The notes under the pieces: model-generated
Told to the model about the DNA's origin: nothing
The model's input: the letters and a program-made list of their open reading frames with translations, nothing else
Databases searched by the model: none
Position numbers and translations under genes: made by a program
Shown: positions 1 through 8,255 of the stretch, one piece after another
Layout: each line of letters starts with the position of its first letter
Position numbering within the stretch: position 1 is the stretch's first letter
From: DASPRG01 sp963796125
GTDB taxonomy: Bacteria; Nitrospirota; Thermodesulfovibrionia; Thermodesulfovibrionales; SM23-35
NCBI GenBank assembly: GCA_963796125.1
Contig: CAWCKM010000018.1
Coordinates: 1 to 64,000 of the forward strand
DNA: 64,000 nucleotides
Direction: 5' to 3'

Positions 1-292
1 ATTTCTTGTAGTGCCACAGTGTATGACTATGCCTGCCTATTAGTTCATTAACTGTATAACCGAGCATTTGAGCTGCCGCTGGATTAACAAATGTGTGTTT
101 CCCCTGAATATCCAAACCAAAAATGCCTTCCCCTGCTGCATTTAGAATAAGTTCATTTTGATGATAAAGCCTTTCAAGCGACTTCTCTCCCTGCTTCCGT
201 TGGATTTCTAACTTTTCCAATCTATAAATTTGCTGTCGTAATTCTACTAATTCATTAATGAGTTGCCTTTTTGTCTTATTTTCATCTTTCAT
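1..292 (-). CDS. PAS-domain sensor protein, N-terminal part (cut by window edge)
   Basis: Reading the minus strand from an ATG at 292 gives an open frame to the window edge. The first 45 residues are charged and helical (coiled-coil-like, MKDENKTKRQLINELVEL). A PAS-domain start follows: NELILNAAGEGIFGLDIQG, then FVNPAAAQMLGY and ELIGRH, which are typical PAS sensor motifs. Such N-termini normally precede a histidine kinase or GGDEF output, which lies outside the window. The PAS call is from sequence; the kinase role is inference. Confidence 0.8.
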   Translation of the reverse strand, partial: MKDENKTKRQLINELVELRQQIYRLEKLEIQRKQGEKSLERLYHQNELILNAAGEGIFGLDIQGKHTFVNPAAAQMLGYTVNELIGRHSHTLWHYKK

Positions 293-374
293 TTAATATG
301 CCTCAAAACCGATTGATTACCAGTGGTACTATGCACAATTATATCAGGGCTCAGGGGTGTTGAGTACAGAAGAA

Positions 375-453
375 GTTTTTTCGGTTTCCCAGGACTTCAC
401 AGCATCACCTGCCTCGTAATAACCGGAGGTTCCTATAAACAGATTCTCACCGT
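375..453 (-). pseudogene. Duplicated fragment of the CAP-domain gene
   Basis: These 79 bases match 1111-1190, inside the neighbouring CAP-domain gene, with only a handful of differences. The fragment reads GENLFIGTSGYYEAGDAVKS in a continuous frame on the minus strand, whereas the larger copy has one extra base and is frameshifted at the same place. Homology stops abruptly on both sides, so this is a relic of duplication or recombination rather than a gene. Confidence 0.75.
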
Positions 454-533
454 CTGGAGGCGTGCGCTTCAGGAAAGACTATTGTGTCTGAGCTTATTTA
501 CCCTACTTACAAAATATCATGTTATCAAGCAAT

Positions 534-776
534 TTAAAATTCTATCCAATTTATTTTGTCACCAATCTTTATGCCTTTATGAATTTTCCCAAAAGGTATT
601 TGTTGTCCATAAACATTTATTTTAAAATCAAATTCGGTTTTCCCTATTCTCACTGTAATATTTTCATAATAAATAATAGTTGGTATATTATTAATTAAAC
701 CAACACTTTTAAATTTCAATTCTGTATTCATTTCGGATTCAACAATGGTTTTTGAAATGAAATAATACCCAAACAT
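534..776 (-). CDS. Small membrane-anchored hypothetical protein
   Basis: An 80-residue frame from the first ATG. The same frame stays open upstream and encodes a hydrophobic helix (KIIISSIIIFILLMFGYYFI), so the true start is probably a non-ATG codon near 836-845 and the protein is a single-pass membrane protein. The rest (INNIPTIIYYENITVRIGKT and on) looks like a small beta-rich extracytoplasmic domain. No family is recognised. It lies convergently next to the CAP-gene relic. Confidence 0.4.
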   Translation of the reverse strand: MFGYYFISKTIVESEMNTELKFKSVGLINNIPTIIYYENITVRIGKTEFDFKINVYGQQIPFGKIHKGIKIGDKINWIEF

Positions 777-932
777 AAGCAGAATAAAAATAATAATTGA
801 TGAAATAATTATTTTGTGTTTGTAATTCAGTTTAAATATCCTAATGTTTAAATCGCCATTAGAGTTATAGCCTTATGAAATTACTCTTTGGGAACCTTTT
901 TCAAATTGCCTAAAAACAGTTAGAAACCCAAG

Positions 933-1584
933 TCAATATGGTTTCTGTCCTAAGACATTACCGGGTGGATTATAATTACAAACCACTATTAAGTCACCAT
1001 TGCATTCTGCCTTGGCACATCCAATCTGTTCAGTATTTTTCCATACGATCTGGGTATAGTGCCCTGAGTCATGCCAATTAGTGGAATTGAGCGTCTGACC
1101 ATGATAATATGTTTTTTCGGTCTCCCAGGACTTTACAGCATCACCTACCTCCGTAATAACCGGAGGTTCCTATAAACAGATTCTCACCGTACTCTTGCTT
1201 CCACTTCCCCGAACGCGGACGATGTCTTAGATCACAATCTATAGACGCAAGATTATTAGCCCATGCCTGGGCATAAATCGCAAGTTTCTTCGACCAAGTC
1301 ACAGGGCCAACTCCAACATCCGCACGAACCTTATCGTGTAGTCCAATCAATTGTTGAACTTCTTGTACTGTTAGATTAGAACCTATTGAGATACTACCGT
1401 TAATAGTTATATTGGAATTGCTCTTTAGCGGTCTATCGCTTTGAGCTATAGCTTTAGTTGTATCTGCACAGTTCGGATGTTGATAGTTATATGCCTTTTT
1501 AGATGCCAAGAGTTCGGCACTTGCTATATAAGCAGCGAGTATTAAAACGAGAGGAAAAACTAACGCAATCAGTGGTCTTTTCAT
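933..1584 (-). CDS. CAP/SCP-PR1 domain secreted protein (frameshifted)
   Basis: An N-terminal hydrophobic segment (LIALVFPLVLILAAYIASAE) suggests export or a membrane anchor. A CAP domain follows: VQQLIGLHDKVRADVGVGPV, then ALYAQAWANNLA-like, CDLRHRPRSGKW, GENLF, and in the next frame WHDSGHYTQIVWKNTEQIGC and VVCNYNPPGN. Those are the CAP signatures with the conserved His and Glu residues. The frame breaks near 1150, and comparison with the fragment at 375-453 shows one extra base there; removing it restores a continuous protein to the stop at 933. CAP proteins are extracellular; the ligand is not predictable here. Confidence 0.85.
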
Positions 1585-1719
1585 GATGTGCCTTGATTCT
1601 TATTCCTTTGCTCTTAATTTATTGCTAAAGAACGATCCAATGAGGTGATGAAAATCACTTTAACTGAGAAGAAAAAATAGTTCAATTATATAAGATCTAT
1701 AAAAGAATAAAAACTACTT

Positions 1720-1965
1720 ATGGATTTCTCAGTAATAATCGATAGCATCATTATTTTGTTGAAGAATAACATGCCTATTGCCGTTGCTATGACATTTCTG
1801 CTCATTATTTTGCTTTTCCGAAAACCTAAACTTTTCTTTATGTTCTTTTTTATCACCCTGCTTTTAGGTATGGTACTTTATGTTATTTCAGATGTGTCTT
1901 CTTCTGGGGTATCTCAAAAACAGGAATTGATTCATAAATCTACAAAAGATTTACCTAAAGAGTAA
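1720..1965 (+). CDS. Small two-helix membrane protein, hypothetical
   Basis: An 81-residue protein with two strongly hydrophobic stretches (MPIAVAMTFLLIILLF and FFMFFFITLLLGMVLYVI) separated by a short basic loop, and a polar tail. No clear Shine-Dalgarno sequence precedes the ATG and no family is recognised. The even hydrophobic pattern and lack of a gene on the other strand argue for a real gene, but the evidence is thin. Confidence 0.4.
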   Translation: MDFSVIIDSIIILLKNNMPIAVAMTFLLIILLFRKPKLFFMFFFITLLLGMVLYVISDVSSSGVSQKQELIHKSTKDLPKE

Positions 1966-2126
1966 ACCACTCATGAAGAATATAATCGCTATATCAATTT
2001 ACATGTGTGATGTTGTATTGCAAGAGAAGATTTTAAAGACACTATGCAGGAAGAAGTGGACGAGGGTTTTGGAAGCTGGTCGACGTTGATGTTTCTATGT
2101 GTACTTAATTAAACCCTTCTGAATAG

Positions 2127-2378
2127 CTACTTTTCTTCGATTATTTCAAAGCCGATTTGTGACAGAATATTTTTTGCGATAATATTGCTGATGTCGAGCA
2201 GGGAAAGGCCCCCACATTGCTTCCTCAGAGACAGATATAGAACCTGTATAACGGGATATTTTTCACCATTCACATTAACAAAGTAATGGCGACCTTTAAT
2301 AGGCTGGACACCTGCCATTATCCTTTCAACTTCTTCCTTTGACAGTTGACACTGTCTCCCGCTCAACATAAAGACCAT
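2127..2378 (-). CDS. Small hypothetical protein
   Basis: An 83-residue soluble protein with a good GAGGGA ribosome binding site upstream of its ATG. It contains a short beta-type stretch (HYFVNVNGEKYPVIQVLYLS) and a helical C-terminus with DISNIIAKNILSQIGFEI. No catalytic motif is visible and I do not recognise the family. It lies downstream of the large peptidase gene on the same strand, about 100 bases away. Confidence 0.55.
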   Translation of the reverse strand: MVFMLSGRQCQLSKEEVERIMAGVQPIKGRHYFVNVNGEKYPVIQVLYLSLRKQCGGLSLLDISNIIAKNILSQIGFEIIEEK

Positions 2379-2480
2379 ACTTCGTCCCTCTTTTCCTTGA
2401 AAGTTATGGGCTGCAATACAATCTCTTGTACTAAAATTAAATATATACCCATTTTATCGAAAAAACTACAGCAATATTGC

Positions 2481-5400
2481 TCATCTCTCCACTACCTCTG
2501 ATTCCACCTCCATCTCCTTACCATCCCTCATAAAAATGATACTGACTATATTGCCTGGTTTTAATGATTTAAGAACATCGGAAAGGTCTTTCAAGTTGTG
2601 AATGGCATCAGAGTTTATCCGGATGATTACATCACCTTCCCTCAATCCGCTTTTCTCTGCAGGCGATCCAGGCATAACACCAGAAAGTCTGCACCCCTTT
2701 CCACTATAAGCAAAGTCAGGAATAATGCCAATACTGACTTTTCTCTCCTTCTTTGAAGAAGACTCAGGTTGCTTTTCATAAATTATTGTAGGAGTTAAAG
2801 GTTCTTCTCGATTTGCAAGATATTCAATCATTTCCTTTGCTACGGTAGCAACTTTCAAGAGGCCCTGAGAATCTATCTTGTCTGCAGTGTCAGTTGGACG
2901 ATGGTAATCAAGATTGGGACCGCTAAAAAGCTGTATTGCAGGGACACCTATTTCTTTAAAACTGATGTTGTCACTTGAATCAAGGCCTTCAGGTACAGCC
3001 TCTGTTTCAACCCCTGTATCAGATGCGGCTCCTCTGAAGATATGCAGCCATTCTTTTGCAGAACCTGCACCAAGAACAAGCAATTTTTTCTTTCCAAGGC
3101 GTCCCACTGTATCAAGGTTGATCATGCCTATACACTTTTTTGCAGGAAATTGCTTTTCATTGGCTACATAATATTTTGAACCCTTTCTTCCTGCTTCTTC
3201 TCCGGTGAATGCCACAAAGACTAAAGTTCGGTCAGGCTTCAATTCCTTGCCAAGCACCCTTGCGAGTTCTATGAGTACTGCCACGCCGCTTGCATTATCA
3301 TCAGCACCGGGATGGACCTTGCCCTTGTTCTCTTCTCTTCCATCTGGCCATCCCGTGCCGATATGGTCATAATGTGCGCCGACCACTACACTCTGGTCAG
3401 AGTTTTCAGGCCTTCTCCCCGGTATCACCCCTATTACATTCTTCATCGTTATATTCAGTTCAGGGTCTTTCCATTCCTGGAAAAAGCTTCCTTCAGTATC
3501 GCCGACTGGTGTGAGTCCTGCTTCCTGAAATTTCCCTGCAATGAACTCAGCAGCATGCTCAAGTTCCCCGGTACCCAACCCTCTCCCTTTAAGCTCATCA
3601 CTTGAAAGAAATTTGATTGTCTCCATCATTCTTTCTTCTGAGAAAACAGTTGGAAGTATCGTCAGGGGTTCAGATCGATTCAGGGTACCCATTTCTCTGT
3701 ATACTACTTTTCCATCCTTATCTGGTAAAATCGCAGTCATCGGTGAATGGAGTACCGGCCATCTACCCTTTATAATATTTACAGGCTCATCACCTTCGAA
3801 TACAAGATAACTGTATTTATGATAATGGGGGAGTTTTCTGCCGAGACCAGGAAGGGCTTCAGCCAAATCAGAGGCAATAAACAGAATGGCCATGTCTTTG
3901 TTTCCTGGATTTTTCATGCTGAATACCACAGTATGCTTTTCTTTAGAGATTTTATTCTTATTAATTTTCATAGAACTCTGGTCTATAGGCACATCATACT
4001 GAGATAAAATTGCCAGCGTTTCTTTCAGGAAACGGTTTTCCCATCCCAGAACGGTAACAGCACAGTCTGAAGGAATTCTTTCGACCTCCTTGTCAAATTT
4101 CACCTCTGCTGTATCCGGACCTGAATTACTTAGCACCCTCGCGAACTCTTGATACGCCTTCAGCATTATCCCTTCTGCCACTGATGGAAGCACTATCAGC
4201 ATCCTTTTTGCACCTAATGCCTGTGTCAGTGCAGGTGGGATCTCTTCCCTGTCAAGTCTGCGGAACAGATCAAACTCAGGGTCAACATCAATTCTCAAAG
4301 GTTTTGAAGGCAGATGAATTGTAAGTTCAAGGTGCTTTTCATTCATGACAGCTTTAGTTTGATAAGCCTGTTCCTTCCCTTCCATAGTCACCGCCACAGG
4401 AATTTTCAGATGATATGCCTCCTCTGACTGCACTTGCTCAATACTGGCCGTAAGAATATACTCATCTCCTTCCATTTTCGATCTGACATCAGATAACTTC
4501 AATTGCGGCGCACCTTGACGCGTTATCCATTGATCGGAAAAAACCTTCAAATCTTTTCCTGAAACTTTTTCAAAACTCTTTCTGAGATCATTGAAAGAAG
4601 CAAACTGAAACTTCTTTTCCCTATAGAAATCCCGAAGTCCATCTATGAAAACTTTGTCGGCAAGCTCCTGACGGAGCATGTGGAAAAACATAAGGGATTT
4701 ACCATATCCTACTGCCTCAGAAGGAGAGCTATGGCGTGACCGGAATTCTGTGAGGGGAAAATCTTTTCCTGTTGTAACATAGTCAGCATACTTCTGGAGA
4801 GTCTCCTGGCGGTATTCCTTTGCATTTCCCTGCTGTTCCTTGATAAGGTGATCGGATAAATATGCTGTGAGACCTTCAGACCAGTTTCCGGAACTGTAAT
4901 CAGGATAAACACTGTTTCCCCACCAGTTATGGAGGATCTCATGAGGATAGGAAGAGTTGATAATGAAAGGAAAGCGGATAATCTTTGGCCCAAGGAGTGT
5001 AAAGGAAGGCATTCCTAATCCTGTCTCCCAGAAATTCTCCACAAGCGCAAACTTCTTATAAGGATATTGTCCGATGAGTTTTTCATACATGGTGATATAC
5101 TGCGCAGTTGCGTCAAGATATCTGTCAGCCAGTTCTTTCTCTGGTGAACGAAGGAATACCATGGCCTGTATATTCCCGGTAGATCGCATGTATTCAGTAA
5201 ACTTTCCCGCTACAAGGTATATCTCATCCTGGTTTTCTGTTGATACCCATCGCACTTGCATATTGTCTTCCCTGTAGTCATGGATTGTACGTTCTCCTTG
5301 ACTGACTGCATCCCATCCCGAGGGAAGTTCCACATCAAGGTTAAAAGTCACCATATGACCTTCAATCTTTGGATACCAGAGAGAATTTCCAGAAAGATAT

Positions 5401-5813
5401 ACTCCTTCCTTCGAAATGATGCCGGGTGTCATACGAAAACCCCGCGCCTGCTCGCTTCCATAAGGTTCTATGGAGTGATGAATCGTTCCGCTATACTTTA
5501 TTTCAAATGTTTTCAGTCCGAAAGGATTTTTTACCGTGAATGATTCAATGGGAAATCCCCCTGCTGGCCCTCTTTCACGGGTAAGAATAATGCCGGGAGT
5601 CGTTGACGATGGCTCAAGTCCGGCATGAAGTGAAAAGCTGAGCACATCAGGAGAATTCCCGGGCACCGTTATCAAGTCCTCAGCAACAAGCCGCCCCTCC
5701 TCCGGATAGAGCTTTATTGATAATTCATGATGGATTACAGGTTTTTCTGCCGCTTTCAGAGGGACCGGGAAAGTTATAAGGATTATAAAAATGATAAAGA
5801 ATATACGGTTCAT
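2481..5813 (-). CDS. Secreted M1 aminopeptidase / M28 peptidase / PDZ fusion
   Basis: A 1110-residue protein with a signal peptide (residues 1-21, cleavage near PLKAAEKP). Residues about 25-470 form an M1 (gluzincin) aminopeptidase-like module with HEILHNWWGN at about 291-300 and the third zinc ligand in NWSEG, with a spacing of 17 rather than the usual 18. A middle region without clear motifs follows. Residues about 730-960 are an M28 zinc peptidase (GAHYDHIG, GADDNASGVAVLIE, FTGEEAGRKGS, NLDTVGRL). A C-terminal PDZ domain at about 1020-1100 contains GVMPGSPAEKSGLREGDVII. The three modules suggest a periplasmic peptide-scavenging or quality-control protease. Unlike many neighbours this gene has no frameshift. 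Confidence 0.9.
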   Translation of the reverse strand: MNRIFFIIFIILITFPVPLKAAEKPVIHHELSIKLYPEEGRLVAEDLITVPGNSPDVLSFSLHAGLEPSSTTPGIILTRERGPAGGFPIESFTVKNPFGLKTFEIKYSGTIHHSIEPYGSEQARGFRMTPGIISKEGVYLSGNSLWYPKIEGHMVTFNLDVELPSGWDAVSQGERTIHDYREDNMQVRWVSTENQDEIYLVAGKFTEYMRSTGNIQAMVFLRSPEKELADRYLDATAQYITMYEKLIGQYPYKKFALVENFWETGLGMPSFTLLGPKIIRFPFIINSSYPHEILHNWWGNSVYPDYSSGNWSEGLTAYLSDHLIKEQQGNAKEYRQETLQKYADYVTTGKDFPLTEFRSRHSSPSEAVGYGKSLMFFHMLRQELADKVFIDGLRDFYREKKFQFASFNDLRKSFEKVSGKDLKVFSDQWITRQGAPQLKLSDVRSKMEGDEYILTASIEQVQSEEAYHLKIPVAVTMEGKEQAYQTKAVMNEKHLELTIHLPSKPLRIDVDPEFDLFRRLDREEIPPALTQALGAKRMLIVLPSVAEGIMLKAYQEFARVLSNSGPDTAEVKFDKEVERIPSDCAVTVLGWENRFLKETLAILSQYDVPIDQSSMKINKNKISKEKHTVVFSMKNPGNKDMAILFIASDLAEALPGLGRKLPHYHKYSYLVFEGDEPVNIIKGRWPVLHSPMTAILPDKDGKVVYREMGTLNRSEPLTILPTVFSEERMMETIKFLSSDELKGRGLGTGELEHAAEFIAGKFQEAGLTPVGDTEGSFFQEWKDPELNITMKNVIGVIPGRRPENSDQSVVVGAHYDHIGTGWPDGREENKGKVHPGADDNASGVAVLIELARVLGKELKPDRTLVFVAFTGEEAGRKGSKYYVANEKQFPAKKCIGMINLDTVGRLGKKKLLVLGAGSAKEWLHIFRGAASDTGVETEAVPEGLDSSDNISFKEIGVPAIQLFSGPNLDYHRPTDTADKIDSQGLLKVATVAKEMIEYLANREEPLTPTIIYEKQPESSSKKERKVSIGIIPDFAYSGKGCRLSGVMPGSPAEKSGLREGDVIIRINSDAIHNLKDLSDVLKSLKPGNIVSIIFMRDGKEMEVESEVVER

Positions 5814-5920
5814 AATTAATTAGTGATAATTTTCCGTAAATCCACGATATATTTCATACTCTTTCGTTAGTATCAATATTATCATGAAAAATGAACTGCT
5901 TACAAAAATGATTAATTTTC

Positions 5921-5949
5921 TTGACATATTCATTTTTAAGTGATAATTT
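5921..5949 (+). promoter_or_regulatory. Promoter of the perR-rubrerythrin operon
   Basis: A perfect -35 hexamer TTGACA (5921-5926) is followed after 17 bases by TAATTT (5944-5949); GATAAT at 5942-5947 is an alternative -10. It directs transcription into the PerR gene. Confidence 0.65.
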
Positions 5950-5975
5950 AATTTAAATAATAATGATTCTAAATT
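5950..5975 (+). promoter_or_regulatory. Candidate PerR/Fur operator
   Basis: An imperfect AT-rich palindrome whose arms read AATTTAAATAAT and, on the other strand, AATTTAGAATCAT. It lies just after the -10 element and before the perR start, as expected for an autoregulatory PerR/Fur-type operator. The assignment is inference from position and symmetry. Confidence 0.6.
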
Positions 5976-5985
5976 GTGTGGTGTC

Positions 5986-6414
5986 ATGAAAAGATACAGG
6001 GACATAGGGTTGAAACTTACACCTCAACGGTTGGCAATACTGGATTACCTCGAAGGCAACAGAGAGCATCCCTCGGCAGAGGATATTTATCATGCTGTTT
6101 CAAAAAAGTTTCCTACCATGTCTTTCTCAACTGTATATAACACACTCGACGCTCTAAAAAAGAAGGGAAATGTTCTTGAGCTTACAATCGATGCCAGTAA
6201 AAAACGGTTTGACCCGAACACTGCACCACATCACCATCTGATATGCATCGAATGCAAACGGATTGCAGACATTATGAATGTGTATGAACTCTCTTTGCCT
6301 GATGATGAAAAAACAAATTTCAGAGTAATCGGCAATCACATAGCATTTTATGGCATCTGCCAGACGTGCGGAAAGAAAAAACCTCATTTAAAAAGGAGGG
6401 GGAAAAGCAAATGA
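5986..6414 (+). CDS. perR: Fur-family peroxide/metal regulator, PerR-like
   Basis: About 142 residues from the ATG at 5986; an upstream in-frame ATG at 5974 falls in the operator and is less likely. The N-terminal winged helix contains LKLTPQRLAILDYLEG and the recognition helix STVYNTLDALKKKG. The C-terminal dimer domain has HHHLICIECKR and CQTCGKKK, the two CxxC structural zinc pairs of PerR/Fur proteins. It heads an operon with two rubredoxin-like proteins and rubrerythrin, which is the classic PerR regulon, so PerR is favoured over Fur or Zur. It probably represses its own operon through the palindrome at 5950-5975. Confidence 0.88.
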   Translation: MKRYRDIGLKLTPQRLAILDYLEGNREHPSAEDIYHAVSKKFPTMSFSTVYNTLDALKKKGNVLELTIDASKKRFDPNTAPHHHLICIECKRIADIMNVYELSLPDDEKTNFRVIGNHIAFYGICQTCGKKKPHLKRRGKSK

Positions 6415-6593
6415 GCGACCATGATTTTACATACAGTGTGAAAACTCCATATGGCATATTCGATATGCCGCTACGCAACCCCATAACATGTCCGATATGT
6501 GGATTTGAAATACAAATATGGACAGAAGACGAAGAAACGATCTGTTTCATCTGCGGTTTTAAATTGTTCAAAAAAGAAACAACAATTCACTAA
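6411..6593 (+). CDS. Small zinc-ribbon/rubredoxin-like protein
   Basis: A 60-residue protein that starts inside the PerR stop codon (ATGA overlap) with an AGGAGGGGG ribosome binding site. It has two CxxC pairs (CPICGF and CFICGF), the arrangement of a zinc ribbon or rubredoxin-type iron site, separated by an acidic loop. Translational coupling to perR and the rubrerythrin downstream suggest a role in redox or metal handling during peroxide defence. The precise cofactor cannot be told from sequence. Confidence 0.75.
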   Translation: MSDHDFTYSVKTPYGIFDMPLRNPITCPICGFEIQIWTEDEETICFICGFKLFKKETTIH

Positions 6594-6645
6594 CAGGTTT
6601 TTGCAGGAGCAGATATTATAAAGAATTAAGAAGGAGGAGGCCAAG

Positions 6646-6777
6646 ATGTGGATGTGCACCATGTGCGGTTTTGAGTATTATGAGGATATAGAGGGCACAA
6701 AGTTCGCAATGCTGCCTGTTGAGTGGAAGTGCCCGGTATGTGAGGCACCGAAAAGCGCATTCGAAAAAATACTATGA
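6646..6777 (+). CDS. Rubredoxin-like protein
   Basis: A 43-residue protein preceded by AAGGAGGAGG. The sequence MWMCTMCGFEYYED and WKCPVCEAPKSAFEKI has the two CxxCG/CPxC pairs of rubredoxin, with the conserved aromatic residues between them. It is shorter than a typical 52-residue rubredoxin. It probably donates electrons to the rubrerythrin encoded 12 bases downstream. Confidence 0.85.
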   Translation: MWMCTMCGFEYYEDIEGTKFAMLPVEWKCPVCEAPKSAFEKIL

Positions 6778-6789
6778 GAGGAGGAGATT

Positions 6790-7284
6790 ATGACAAAGAC
6801 TGAAAAGGATCTTCAGGATGCATTTGCAGGGGAATCACAGGCAAACAGAAAATATCTCGCCTTTGCTAAGAAAGCAGACCAGGAAGGCTATAAACAGATT
6901 GCAAAATTGTTCAGAGCTGTTGCTGAGGCAGAAACAGTCCATGCTCACAACCATCTGAGAGAACTCTGTGGTATCAAGTCTACAAAAGAAAATCTCCTTG
7001 AGGCTATTAACGGTGAATCCTATGAATTTCAGAAAATGTATCCTCAGATGATTGAAGATGCCAGAGCTGAGGATAAGAAAGGTGCTGAGAGAAGCTTCTC
7101 GTATGCAAATGAAGTAGAAAAAGTACATGCAGACTTGTATAAAAAGGCATTAGAGAATCTCGGGAGTAATCCGGACATCGATTATTATGTATGCCAGGTC
7201 TGTGGGTATACAGCAGAAGGGGAAGCGCCGGATCAATGTCCTGTCTGTAAATCAAAGAAACAGATGTTCAGGAAGATCGAATAA
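6790..7284 (+). CDS. rbr: Rubrerythrin
   Basis: A 164-residue non-haem di-iron peroxidase. The four-helix domain carries DAFAGESQANRKYLAFA, AEAETVHAHNHL and the repeated E...YANEVEKVHADLY motifs, which supply the di-iron ligands. The C-terminal rubredoxin domain has CQVCGY and CPVCKS. It reduces hydrogen peroxide using electrons from rubredoxin, and as the last gene of the PerR operon it is the main effector of this stress module. Start ATG follows GAGAGGAGG. Confidence 0.95.
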   Translation: MTKTEKDLQDAFAGESQANRKYLAFAKKADQEGYKQIAKLFRAVAEAETVHAHNHLRELCGIKSTKENLLEAINGESYEFQKMYPQMIEDARAEDKKGAERSFSYANEVEKVHADLYKKALENLGSNPDIDYYVCQVCGYTAEGEAPDQCPVCKSKKQMFRKIE

Positions 7285-7320
7285 AGTACATTAGTTTTCA
7301 AAAAAGGTTATTCAGACAAT

Positions 7321-7354
7321 CTAAAGGCAGAGCCATTGCTGACCCTGCCTTTAG
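7321..7354 (+). terminator. Rho-independent terminator after rubrerythrin
   Basis: A perfect 10-bp inverted repeat, CTAAAGGCAG and CTGCCTTTAG, with a 14-base loop, lies 36 bases after the rubrerythrin stop. The following T-run is short (TTTC), so it may be bifunctional with the convergent gene. Confidence 0.6.
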
Positions 7355-7402
7355 TTTCTACAGCCTAATTAAAAAAATATAAGGTTTTTCTTTTTATAAC
7401 CT

Positions 7403-7942
7403 CTAATCCAAAACACCTTTCTTGAAATATATCTCAAAGTTCGGAGGAAATGTTATGAAATTCTGCCAGACGACATAGATGTTTGAGCCATCCACTGCTA
7501 TTGCTGGATACATAGAGCCAATTGCATCATTTGTGAGCCTCCTCGTTGTCCAGGTAGCCCCTCCGTCAACTGACTTCTTGAAATATATCTCATAGTTCCC
7601 CGGTGTGTCATCCTGCCAGACCACATAAATGTTTGAGCCATCCACTGCTATTGCTGGATCCAGAGAGTAACTTGCATTGTTTGTGAGCCGCTTGTTCGTT
7701 TTCCAGGTAACTCCTCCGTCAACTGACCTCTTGAAATATATCTCATCGTTCAATAGGTCAGGTGTGTTATCCTGCCAGACCACATAGATGTTTGAGCCAT
7801 CCACTGCTATGGCTGGATACTTAGAGTCACCGAGAGTGTTTGTGATCTGCTTGTTCGTTGTCCAGGTATCGCCATACGCCACGGCTGAAAAAAGTAGCAG
7901 AAATATCACAACTGTAATAAATATCTGTCTGAATCTTTTCAT
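7403..7942 (-). CDS. Secreted Asp-box (BNR) repeat protein, short
   Basis: A 179-residue protein with a signal peptide (IFITVVIFLLLFSAVAYGD). It contains three near-identical repeats of about 50 residues, each with PAIAVDGSNIYVVWQD and EIYFKKSVDGGATW; the SVDGGxTW element is the Asp-box of sialidase-type beta-propellers. Three repeats are too few for a closed propeller, and the last ends abruptly in FEIYFKKGVLD, so the gene is probably a shortened relative of a longer protein. Strong AAGGAGG ribosome binding site. Substrate unknown. Confidence 0.75.
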   Translation of the reverse strand: MKRFRQIFITVVIFLLLFSAVAYGDTWTTNKQITNTLGDSKYPAIAVDGSNIYVVWQDNTPDLLNDEIYFKRSVDGGVTWKTNKRLTNNASYSLDPAIAVDGSNIYVVWQDDTPGNYEIYFKKSVDGGATWTTRRLTNDAIGSMYPAIAVDGSNIYVVWQNFITFPPNFEIYFKKGVLD

Positions 7943-8255
7943 CTCTTACCTCCTTTTTAAGACAGTCTGTATTTAGCCAACGCTACGGAAAGAAAACTTC
8001 TATGTTTTTATAATCTGACCATGATTATTCGTATGTCAAAAACCACCTAAGATAAAAATTTAGAACAGTTTTTTAGATTTTATAAATTATACATAATAAA
8101 TAGTTAAAGTCTATAAGATTATTGCTTTTTAATTGGCCAAAATTGCTCTCTATGAAAAAAGATTTAAAGGAGAGATAAAAGGTACACTGTTTGTTGATTT
8201 TCTTTTAGGTCTTCTGTTGAGCAACAGATTTCAAAAAACTTGGCCTTAACCCTTA

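Noticed and set aside
323..625. Open frame of 100 codons on the plus strand
   Set aside because: It covers the antisense of the CAP-gene relic (375-453) and has no ribosome binding site or known motif.
1973..2092. Short frame MKNIIAISIYMCDVV after the two-helix protein
   Set aside because: Only about 39 codons, no ribosome binding site, no family; likely chance.
5820..6005. Minus-strand hydrophobic frame opposite the perR promoter
   Set aside because: It overlaps the perR promoter, operator and start, lacks a ribosome binding site and would be convergent with a clear promoter.
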